Of a stretch of 5,285 bases of DNA, positions 1-5,285 are shown one piece after another. The position numbers and the translations under genes are program-made. Source of the stretch: Acidobacteriota bacterium (GTDB lineage Bacteria; Acidobacteriota; Thermoanaerobaculia; Multivoradales; JAHEKO01); the NCBI GenBank assembly GCA_030610025.1, contig JAUWSP010000237.1, positions 1-5,285 of the forward strand, in the 5' to 3' direction. The number at the start of each line of letters is the position of its first letter. The stretch's first letter is position 1. The notes beneath the pieces are model-generated. The model was not told where the DNA came from. It made no database searches and saw only the letters and a list, made by a program, of their open reading frames with translations.

Positions 1-1194
1 CCTCTCGAGGCGTTGCCCCCGGACGCTGTTTGCCGACGTGTCACTGTCGGGCGAGCCGTAACTCGAATAGACAACAACGAAAGTTCCATCGGGATCGGCG
101 GCTACCGCAGGGGCGGATTGAGACCCGGTGGTATAGGTGTTGACCAGGAACTCCGAACCTACCTGGCTGCCAGCGCTGGATAGCATCTGCGCCCAGATGT
201 CCCCGAAATCACCTCTCCAGGTGACCAAGAAATTGCCACCCAGGTCTGCGGCGACGCTGGGGGAGCTCTGGTTTCCGGTGGTGTAGGTGTTGACCACAAT
301 CTCGTTGCCGACAGCCGTGCTGGTGGCATCAAATCGTTGAGCGGAAACCCCCAAGCGATCCCCATCCGCCCCAGATCCCGTGTCTGAGCCACTTGTTGGG
401 CCACCCTGCCAAACGATCATGAAGCGGCCATCTGGAGCCATGGCTACCTGCGGGTCCAGCTGCTGGTGGGTGATGAAGGAGTTGACTTGAACTTGACTAC
501 CTATCGGCTTCCCGGAAGCGTTGAAGCGCCCCATCTGAATACTGTAACGGTCATCGTCGGTCCCATAGCCTCCCCAACTCTGCCAGGTCACTACGAATTC
601 TCCGTTCGGGAAGGCGCCGACATCGGGATGCTCCTGAGAACTGTTCGTCCACGCGTTGACCTGGAATTCCCCACCCACCTTCGACCCGTTTTGATCGAGA
701 CGTTGCCCCTGGACGCTGGCGGCCCAGTCATCGGTCGAGGACGAGCCGTCGCTATTCCAAACAACGATGAAGCTCCCATCGGGCCTTGCAGCTGCCGCAG
801 GATCTCTCTGATCTTCGTAGGTGTAGGTGTTGACCTGGAACTGGCTTCCCATGGGGGATCCGTTGGCCAGAAAGACCTGGCCCTGGACGCTCGACCTGTC
901 GGTGTCGGTTCCAGCCGATCCCCTGCTTGTCCAGACGACGAGGAACCTCTCATCAGGTGCAATCGCCACATCAGAGGAATACTGCGCCGAGGTGGAATAG
1001 GAGTTGACCTGAAACTGGATTCCCGTTGGGGATCCGTTGGCCAGAAAGTCCTGACCCTGGACGCTCGAACTATCGGTGTCGGTGTCGGTGGAGCCTTCGC
1101 TTTCCCAGACGACGATAAAGCTCCCATCAAGCCTTGAAGCCACCGCAGGACCTACCTGATCTTCGTCGGTGTAGGTGTTGACCTGGAACTCATC
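1..1194 (-). repeat. Tandem in-frame coding repeats, 174-bp period
   Basis: Read along the minus strand, the units span 1194-1021, 1020-847, 846-673, 672-499, 498-307, 306-157 and 156-1 (the last is cut by the edge). The first four are exactly 174 bp. Identity also holds at DNA level. A 21-base block at 854-874 recurs at 1028-1048, exactly 174 bp away. A 22-base block at 821-842 recurs at 1169-1190, exactly 348 bp away. The fifth unit is 6 codons longer and the sixth 8 codons shorter, both in the loop between the VVW strand and the following GQRF-like strand. Confidence 0.9.
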
Positions 1195-1278
1195 TCCAAG
1201 GGGAACGGGGCCCTGGCTCCAAGCCGCTACACCGAACACGAAGAAAGACAAAACGACTACGACGGCTGACCTCATCAT
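1..1278 (-). CDS. Secreted repeat protein with at least seven ~58-residue repeats (3' end outside window)
   Basis: The minus strand is open without a stop for 426 codons, from ATG at 1278 to the left edge, so the C-terminus is missing. The start is supported by a GGAAGGAG ribosome binding site 6 bases upstream; a second ATG follows at once at 1275. Residues 1-22 form a signal peptide: MMR, a VVVVLSFFVFGV core, then AAWSQ. Seven repeats follow, at about residues 29-86, 87-144, 145-202, 203-260, 261-324, 325-374 and 375-426. The consensus is roughly EFQVNTYTT.xQ..P.VA..PDG.FVVVW.S.GS..TD...SVQGQRF.ANG.P.G, and the first four are exactly 58 residues each. Repeats of this type occur in large uncharacterised secreted proteins of several phyla; I recall no assigned function. 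Seven copies with three strand-like segments each suggest a beta-propeller (inference). The gene diverges from a paralogue at 1563. More repeats or an anchoring tail may lie beyond the edge. Confidence 0.9.
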   Translation of the reverse strand, partial: MMRSAVVVVLSFFVFGVAAWSQGPVPLGDEFQVNTYTDEDQVGPAVASRLDGSFIVVWESEGSTDTDTDSSSVQGQDFLANGSPTGIQFQVNSYSTSAQYSSDVAIAPDERFLVVWTSRGSAGTDTDRSSVQGQVFLANGSPMGSQFQVNTYTYEDQRDPAAAARPDGSFIVVWNSDGSSSTDDWAASVQGQRLDQNGSKVGGEFQVNAWTNSSQEHPDVGAFPNGEFVVTWQSWGGYGTDDDRYSIQMGRFNASGKPIGSQVQVNSFITHQQLDPQVAMAPDGRFMIVWQGGPTSGSDTGSGADGDRLGVSAQRFDATSTAVGNEIVVNTYTTGNQSSPSVAADLGGNFLVTWRGDFGDIWAQMLSSAGSQVGSEFLVNTYTTGSQSAPAVAADPDGTFVVVYSSYGSPDSDTSANSVRGQRLER

Positions 1279-1284
1279 CGCGCG

Positions 1285-1292
1285 CTCCTTCC
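1285..1292 (-). promoter_or_regulatory. Ribosome binding site of the minus-strand repeat protein
   Basis: The minus strand reads GGAAGGAG, a strong Shine-Dalgarno sequence, 6 bases before the ATG at 1278. It decides this start and supports the gene as real. Confidence 0.8.
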
Positions 1293-1545
1293 GGAAATCT
1301 CTGGGGAAAATCTAGGGAACTGTATCAGACGGGGGGCTGACGAGTGGCTGCGGCGAGAATCACGACCACCCTGAAGCACCTTTGTCTTCCTCCTGCATCA
1401 GCAGGCCGCTTGTCTATAGAATAGGCGCAGCTCCAACGCGGAACGGATGCAGTACTCAACCGCTTATCAGCGGTACGCCTGGATTTCTGGGTCGAGTTAG
1501 GCCCCTGAGTGGCGCGATGCTGTGTCCTTCTTCGTCACTGTGAAT

Positions 1546-1552
1546 AGGAGGA
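1546..1552 (+). promoter_or_regulatory. Ribosome binding site of the plus-strand repeat protein
   Basis: AGGAGGA lies 10 bases before the ATG at 1563. It is a near-perfect Shine-Dalgarno sequence and fixes the start. Confidence 0.8.
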
Positions 1553-1562
1553 CCATCGCGCC

Positions 1563-2900
1563 ATGAATCCGAAGAAGAGCCTGCTTTGTCTTTGCTTGTC
1601 ATCCGCCTTCCTGGCCGGGCACCTACATGGACAGCTCGTGCCGGAGGGAGATGAGTTTGTTGTCAACACCTATACGACGGGGAGGCAACTGCGCCCGTGG
1701 GTGGCCGGTGGGCCAGGTGGCGATTTCGTCGTCGTCTGGGACGATTTCTACTCTCGCGTCTCCGGGCAGCGCTTTGCGGCCGATGGGTCGCGGCTCGGCG
1801 ACGAGTTCCAGGTCAACACCAACACGACCGGATACCATGGGGAGTCGTCGGTAGACGTAGGGTCCACGGGAGACTTCACGGTGGTCTGGCAGACTGGGAC
1901 TTTCTTCGCCGTCGGTCTCGATGGAGACAAAGCGGGGGTCTTGGGTCAGCAATTCGGCGCCAATGGGAGTCCGATCGGCGGTGAATTCCAGGTCAATACC
2001 TACACCACAGAGAGTCAGCGACTTCCCAAGGTGGCTATCGGGCCCACCGGTGAGTTCGTCGTGGTCTGGGACAGCAAACACGATACCGTCGCCTACAACA
2101 TCCAGGGTCAACTCTTCGCTGGCAATGGCACTCCCGTGGGTGCCGAGTTCCCGGTCAGTTCATCGACTCACGGGACTGGAGCCGTTCCTGCGTTGGACTT
2201 CCAACCTGATGGCAATTTCATCGTGGTATGGCAGGGGTCCGGCTCGGTCGGCAATGACGATGACGGATGGAGCATCCAGGGCCAGCGATTCGATGCTGAT
2301 GGGAACAAAATCGGCCCTCAGTTCCAGGCGAATGACTACACCACTGGCAACCAGTTCTCACCTCGCGTCGCTGTCGGCGGTGATGGCAACTTCGTCGTCG
2401 TTTGGAACAGCTTCGGCTCGCCTGGAGACGATTTCAGCCAGGATAGTGTTCAGGCACGTCGCTTTGCAGCCAACGCTACCCCCTTGGGTGATCAATTCCA
2501 GGTGAATACGTACACCACTCAGATCCAACGGAAAGCGTCTGTAGCGATAGACCCAAGCGGAGGCTTCACGGTGTCATGGACGAGCGGCTTTCCGAATCCG
2601 GGTATCGATGGTCCCGATGGTTCGCTCTTCGGCATTGCGGCTCGTCCGTACCTATCTGACGGCAGCCCGGCCAGCGGCGAGTTCGTGGTCAACACCTTCA
2701 CTCTGTACAACCAGTATCGCAACGCCGTGACATCCGGCCCTGACGGTCAGATTGTCGTAGTTTGGGAGACCGTCGATTCGGGCCCCGCGCCGGATTTTGG
2801 GTCAGCGGTCCTCGGCCAGAGGTTCTCGAACTCGGCCTTCGTTTTCACCGATGGCTTCGAGTCCGGCGACATCTCTTCCTGGTCGAGCTCGGTTCCTTGA
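1563..2900 (+). CDS. Secreted seven-repeat protein, putative beta-propeller, with DGFESGD-type C-terminal tail
   Basis: This is a complete 445-residue protein. The signal peptide is about residues 1-23: MNPKK, then a hydrophobic LLCLCLSSAFLAG stretch and HLHGQ. Seven repeats of the family seen in the divergent neighbour follow, at about residues 30-79, 80-139, 140-193, 194-251, 252-309, 310-371 and 372-421. Each has an EFQVNTYTT-like strand, a DG.FVVVW strand and a GQRF.ANG.P.G strand, joined by a variable Gly/Asp-rich loop. The fourth copy has a decayed first motif (VSSSTHG). The array is bounded by the signal peptide and a short tail, so seven looks like the full number; a seven-bladed propeller is my inference. 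The tail, residues 428-440, reads FTDGFESGDISSW. I recall tails of this kind on many exported bacterial proteins, which suggests a sorting or anchoring role. Substrate or ligand is unknown. A 10-bp stem hairpin follows the stop. Confidence 0.92.
   Translation: MNPKKSLLCLCLSSAFLAGHLHGQLVPEGDEFVVNTYTTGRQLRPWVAGGPGGDFVVVWDDFYSRVSGQRFAADGSRLGDEFQVNTNTTGYHGESSVDVGSTGDFTVVWQTGTFFAVGLDGDKAGVLGQQFGANGSPIGGEFQVNTYTTESQRLPKVAIGPTGEFVVVWDSKHDTVAYNIQGQLFAGNGTPVGAEFPVSSSTHGTGAVPALDFQPDGNFIVVWQGSGSVGNDDDGWSIQGQRFDADGNKIGPQFQANDYTTGNQFSPRVAVGGDGNFVVVWNSFGSPGDDFSQDSVQARRFAANATPLGDQFQVNTYTTQIQRKASVAIDPSGGFTVSWTSGFPNPGIDGPDGSLFGIAARPYLSDGSPASGEFVVNTFTLYNQYRNAVTSGPDGQIVVVWETVDSGPAPDFGSAVLGQRFSNSAFVFTDGFESGDISSWSSSVP
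1650..2825 (+). repeat. Seven in-frame coding repeats, ~50-62 codons each
   Basis: The units start at 1650, 1800, 1980, 2142, 2316, 2490 and 2676. Lengths are 50, 60, 54, 58, 58 and 62 codons, with a last copy of about 50. All length changes are whole codons and fall mostly in the loop after the VVW strand. Copies here are more diverged from each other than in the minus-strand gene, with no long identical DNA blocks noticed. Confidence 0.85.
2844..2882 (+). other. C-terminal DGFESGD..W tail (possible sorting signal)
   Basis: This encodes FTDGFESGDISSW just before the stop, after the last repeat and outside the repeat consensus. It contains no transmembrane helix or basic terminus, so it is not a PEP-CTERM or LPXTG signal. 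I recall similar short tails at the ends of unrelated exported proteins; the function is unknown to me. Confidence 0.5.
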
Positions 2901-2916
2901 CTTCTGACCCACCGTC

Positions 2917-2943
2917 AGCCACCCCTCGAAAGTAGGGGTGGCT
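2917..2943 (+). terminator. Stem-loop after the repeat-protein gene, possible terminator
   Basis: AGCCACCCCT (2917-2926) pairs perfectly with AGGGGTGGCT (2934-2943) around a 7-base loop, 16 bases past the stop at 2900. The stem is strong, but what follows is CTTACGG and not a T-run, so it is not a textbook intrinsic terminator. It may instead belong to the palindromic element that overlaps it. Confidence 0.45.
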
Positions 2944-2983
2944 CTTACGGCCGCCCTCGGGAGGGGGCAAGCCCCTCCCCTAC
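2932..2983. repeat. Palindromic intergenic element with GTAGGGG/CCCCTAC ends
   Basis: The 52-bp unit begins GTAGGGG (2932-2938) and ends CCCCTAC (2977-2983), an exact 7-bp terminal inverted repeat. Inside is a second hairpin, GGGAGGGG (2959-2966) with CCCCTCCC (2972-2979) and a 5-base loop. A further exact 9-bp pair, TACGGCCGC (2946-2954) with GCGGCCGTA (3000-3008), encloses the right half. I recall GTAGGGG...CCCCTAC palindromes as dispersed intergenic repeats in several bacterial groups, so this may be a REP or MITE-like copy. One copy in the window cannot prove dispersal. Confidence 0.4.
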
Positions 2984-3012
2984 TTGACGTCGGAGGCCAG
3001 CGGCCGTAGGTT
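2984..3012 (+). promoter_or_regulatory. Possible sigma70-type promoter of the phosphatase operon
   Basis: TTGACG at 2984-2989 matches five of six bases of the -35 consensus. TAGGTT at 3007-3012, after a 17-base spacer, is a weak -10 (three of six). Initiation 7 bases downstream would fall at about 3019, the GTG start itself, giving a leaderless message. That would fit the lack of a clear Shine-Dalgarno sequence here. The -10 is poor and this could be chance. Confidence 0.3.
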
Positions 3013-3018
3013 CGGGCA

Positions 3019-4974
3019 GTGACAATCCGATCTGCTCTGCTCGTCCTGGTCGTCAGCTGGTCGCTGATGTCTTGTGGTGGAAGCTCGCCTGCTGGGAAGG
3101 TCATCATCCTGGGGATCGACGGTCTCGATCCTCTGGCGATCGACCTGTTGATGTCCGAGGGCAAGCTGCCGAACTTCGCTCGTCTCCGGCAAGACGGAGC
3201 CTATGGCCGCCTGATCAGTCAAAAGCCCCTGCTCAGCCCCATCATCTGGACAACGATTGCCACCGGCAAGACCCCGGGGCAGCATGGAATCGGGCACTTC
3301 GTGGCGGTCAATCCCCAGACCGGGGAGAAGCTCCCCGTGACGAGCGATCTGCGCCAGGTCAAGGCGCTGTGGAACATCGCCGCCGAAGCTGGTCGTCGGC
3401 CGGCGGTCGTCGGCTGGTGGGCGACCTGGCCACCGGAAAGGCTAAACGGCATCATCGTCAGCGACCACACGGCCTACCACTTCCTGTTCGCTGAAGGATT
3501 CACCGGGGCCGCCACCGAGGAGCAGACGACCCATCCTCCCGAACTGGCGGCGGAGATCGCTCCCCTGCTGCAGAGGCCGACAGACCTCACCTACAACGAG
3601 GTTGCACCTTTTGTCGATGTCAGCTCCGAGGAGTTCTCGCGGCCATTCGATCTATCGGATGATCTGGGGCACTTCAAATGGGCCCTGGCCACGGCCAAGA
3701 GCTACCGAGATGTCGGATTGGACCTCTGGAAGCGCGAGCGGCCCGATCTGACCATGGTCTACATCGAGGGCGTGGATTCGACCTCCCATCTCTTCGGCCA
3801 CCTCTTCAGGGTCGAAGGCCTGGCAGGAGAGCTGGCCGAGCAACAGTCGAGGTACGGCAAGACCGTAGAAGAGATGTACATCTTCGCCGACGAGTTGATC
3901 GGTCAGTACCTCGACGTGATGGATGATGACACCACACTCGTAGTCGCCTCCGACCATGGCTTTCGGCTGGGCGAGCTGCACGACGATCCGAGCCGTGTGC
4001 GGGACATGCGCCGGGTCAGCGAGCGCTTTCACCGCATCGAGGGCATCCTCTATCTCTATGGCCGCGGGGTGAAGCGGCATTCGAGACTCGATAAGCCCAT
4101 TCTCGTCGACCTGGCACCGACCGTACTCGCTCTGCTCGGCCTGCCAGCCGCCGAGGACATGCCGGGGAGGGTGCTTACGGAGGCCCTGGAGATCCCAACG
4201 ATTCCTGAGCGAATCGCTTCCTACGAGACCGGCGAGCGAGGGGAGCGCAAGAGCGTCGCAAGAGACGCGGAGGTAGACCAGGCTGTGCTCGAGCGGCTAG
4301 AGGCCCTGGGCTATCTCGGTGGAGTTCAATCGAGCGAGGGCGAGCGCAACCTGGCGGCCATTGCCTTCGAGGAGGGGCGTTACGACGACGCCCTGGAGAT
4401 CTATCAGCGCCTGATCGAAGCCGATCCGGAGGATCCCGGCCTGCGCACCAGCCTGGCTGGTGCCTTCGGCGCCACTGGGAACTACGACGACGCTCTCGAG
4501 CAACTGGAGGCGGCGCTCGCGCTCGATCCCCTGAATGTGGAGGCCTACCACAATCGGGCCGTCATCCACGAACGCCAGGGCCGCCCCGAGCTTGCCATTG
4601 CCGACTACAACACGGTCCTGCGCTATGCACCTGACTATGAGCCCTCTCGAGCGGCGCTGCTTCGCCTCACCGGCAGCGCCTCGACCAACGCCCCGACGAG
4701 CCAAGCCGAGCAGCAAGCCGGATTTCTTGCCGAAAAGGCCAGCCTGGCCGCACGACGCGGCGACTACGAGACCGCTCTGACCCTGCTCGACCGCGCTGAG
4801 GGCATCGCCCCCCAATACAGCCTGGTATTCCAGTACCGCTCCAACGTTGCGTATCTCATGGGAGATCGAGACGTGGCGATCTCGGCTCTCGAGCGGGCCC
4901 TGGAGCTCGAGCCGGATAACGCCCTGTTCCGAGAGAATCTGAAGCGCTTGAAAGAAAGTCCCACCGAGCAATAG
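3019..4974 (+). CDS. Lipoprotein with type I phosphodiesterase/alkaline phosphatase superfamily domain and C-terminal TPRs
   Basis: The protein has 651 residues. The GTG start is chosen because it gives a full lipoprotein signal: a hydrophobic SALLVLVVSWS stretch and lipobox LMSC, with the lipidated Cys at 19. The ATG at 3067 would remove this signal. Residues 27 to about 390 match the phosphodiesterase/nucleotide pyrophosphatase branch (Pfam PF01663 type). Probable metal ligands are D34 (GIDG), D253 and H257 (VDSTSH), D312 and H313 (SDHGF) and H338 (HRIEGIL). S73 in LLSPIIWTTIATG is the likely nucleophile. A complete set argues for an active hydrolase or phosphotransferase. The conserved ERLEALGYLGG linker (425-435) leads to about five TPRs: 444-475, 475-506, 507-540, 567-600 and 601-634. 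The protein is probably membrane-anchored in the periplasm, with the TPRs binding a partner. The substrate cannot be read from sequence. It ends 6 bp before a DUF2723-like gene, so co-transcription is likely. No good Shine-Dalgarno sequence precedes it. Confidence 0.92.
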   Translation: MTIRSALLVLVVSWSLMSCGGSSPAGKVIILGIDGLDPLAIDLLMSEGKLPNFARLRQDGAYGRLISQKPLLSPIIWTTIATGKTPGQHGIGHFVAVNPQTGEKLPVTSDLRQVKALWNIAAEAGRRPAVVGWWATWPPERLNGIIVSDHTAYHFLFAEGFTGAATEEQTTHPPELAAEIAPLLQRPTDLTYNEVAPFVDVSSEEFSRPFDLSDDLGHFKWALATAKSYRDVGLDLWKRERPDLTMVYIEGVDSTSHLFGHLFRVEGLAGELAEQQSRYGKTVEEMYIFADELIGQYLDVMDDDTTLVVASDHGFRLGELHDDPSRVRDMRRVSERFHRIEGILYLYGRGVKRHSRLDKPILVDLAPTVLALLGLPAAEDMPGRVLTEALEIPTIPERIASYETGERGERKSVARDAEVDQAVLERLEALGYLGGVQSSEGERNLAAIAFEEGRYDDALEIYQRLIEADPEDPGLRTSLAGAFGATGNYDDALEQLEAALALDPLNVEAYHNRAVIHERQGRPELAIADYNTVLRYAPDYEPSRAALLRLTGSASTNAPTSQAEQQAGFLAEKASLAARRGDYETALTLLDRAEGIAPQYSLVFQYRSNVAYLMGDRDVAISALERALELEPDNALFRENLKRLKESPTEQ

Positions 4975-4980
4975 GTGCCG

Positions 4981-5285
4981 ATGACGTCGACTCACGCTGC
5001 CGGCGGCGAGGACTCCTGGAGGATCCATGCGATCGTCCTCGGGCTGGCGTTCTTCGCTGTCTACGCTCTCGGCGCCAGCCGAACCATCTACGTCGGTGAC
5101 AGTGGCGAGTTGGTAGCGGCCGTTCACACACTGGGCATCCCCCACCCGAGCAGTTACCCCCTCTATGTGCTGCTCGGCAAGCTCTGGACGGTCCTGGTTC
5201 CCATCGGCTCCATCGCCTTCCGGATGAGCCTGTTCAGTGCGGCCTGCGCGGCCCTCGCCACCTCTGGCGTCTATCTCGTGGGCCG
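4981..5285 (+). CDS. DUF2723/TMEM260-like multi-pass membrane protein, N-terminal part (cut by window edge)
   Basis: The reading frame is open for 101 codons to the right edge. It has a short polar N-terminus (MTSTHAAGGEDSW), a first transmembrane segment at about 15-33, then a conserved extracytoplasmic stretch: GDSGE at 39-43 and LGIPHPSSYPLY at 51-62. Two more hydrophobic segments follow at about 61-79 and 82-100. GDSGE followed by GIPHP..YPLY.LLGK is characteristic of the DUF2723 family (PF11028 type), related to eukaryotic TMEM260, an O-mannosyltransferase with a GT-C fold. D40 sits where GT-C enzymes keep their catalytic acidic residue (inference). It is likely a lipid-sugar-dependent glycosyltransferase, but bacterial members are largely uncharacterised. 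ATG at 4981 is taken as the start; an in-frame GTG at 4975, right after the upstream TAG, is an alternative. No strong Shine-Dalgarno sequence is visible, so translational coupling is plausible. Confidence 0.87.
   Translation, partial: MTSTHAAGGEDSWRIHAIVLGLAFFAVYALGASRTIYVGDSGELVAAVHTLGIPHPSSYPLYVLLGKLWTVLVPIGSIAFRMSLFSAACAALATSGVYLVG

Larger units (their letters stand above)
1279..1562. other. Intergenic region between two divergent paralogues
   Basis: This 284-bp gap must hold the promoters and 5' leaders of both repeat-protein genes. I see no convincing -35/-10 pair on either strand. An AT-rich TATAGAAT patch at 1415-1422 could be a plus-strand -10, but it has no well-spaced -35. Two small hairpins are present: 1392-1405 (5-bp stem, ATCA loop) and 1459-1474 (ACCGCT/AGCGGT, 4-base loop). 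Either could be chance. I see no small gene with a ribosome binding site. Confidence 0.6.

Noticed and set aside
591..1130. 179-codon minus-strand open frame
   Set aside because: It is out of frame with the repeat gene that has the signal peptide, ribosome binding site and coherent repeats. Its Ser/Arg/Pro-rich composition is typical of a frame shadow.
466..1137. 223-codon plus-strand open frame with an internally repetitive product
   Set aside because: It lies antisense to the minus-strand repeat gene. Its repetitiveness mirrors that gene's 174-bp units, and it lacks a good ribosome binding site and a recognisable protein.
1..1278. CRISPR array or noncoding tandem repeat
   Set aside because: The 174-bp period is a whole number of codons, the frame is open throughout, and variation keeps the protein consensus, so these are coding repeats.
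1382..1422. TTGTCT (1382-1387) plus TATAGAAT (1415-1422) as a promoter for the gene at 1563
   Set aside because: The spacing between the boxes is about 27 bases, too long for a sigma70 promoter, and no better -35 pairs with the AT-rich patch.
1921..2505. 194-codon plus-strand frame inside the second repeat gene
   Set aside because: It is a shifted-frame shadow with a Ser-rich product and no start signal. The main frame has clear repeats and a signal peptide.
4297..5145. 282-codon minus-strand open frame opposite the phosphatase TPR region
   Set aside because: It is antisense to a well-supported coding region and crosses into the DUF2723-like gene. It has no recognisable motifs or ribosome binding site and is expected from GC-rich codon bias.

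Overview
The window reads as chromosomal DNA from a GC-rich, Gram-negative-type bacterium. Three proteins carry export signals, one of them a lipoprotein signal. An alkaline-phosphatase-superfamily domain is fused to TPRs and followed by a DUF2723-like membrane protein. One secreted protein ends in a DGFESGD..W tail. From memory, this mix is common in Acidobacteriota (Thermoanaerobaculia-like) and some proteobacterial metagenome genomes. The phylum is an inference and is not proven by the sequence.

Layout. (1) Positions 1-1278, minus strand: a secreted repeat protein that begins at 1278 and stays open to the left edge, so its C-terminus lies outside the window. It has at least seven copies of a repeat of about 58 residues. 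(2) 1279-1562: the 284-bp gap between two diverging genes. (3) 1563-2900, plus strand: a complete paralogue with seven repeats and a FTDGFESGD..W tail. (4) 2901-3018: a gap packed with palindromes: a 10-bp terminator-like hairpin, a GTAGGGG...CCCCTAC palindromic element, and a TTGACG -35-like box. (5) 3019-4974, plus: a GTG-start lipoprotein with a type I phosphodiesterase/alkaline phosphatase domain and five TPRs. (6) 4981-5285, plus: the N-terminus of a DUF2723/TMEM260-like multi-pass membrane protein, cut by the right edge.

The two repeat proteins look like products of duplication and probably act outside the cell or on its surface. Their seven-fold repetition suggests a beta-propeller. 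The phosphatase-TPR gene and the DUF2723 gene are 6 bp apart and almost certainly one operon. They suggest envelope glycan or phospho-substituent chemistry, with the substrate unknown. No RNA genes, CRISPR arrays, transposases or defence genes were seen.
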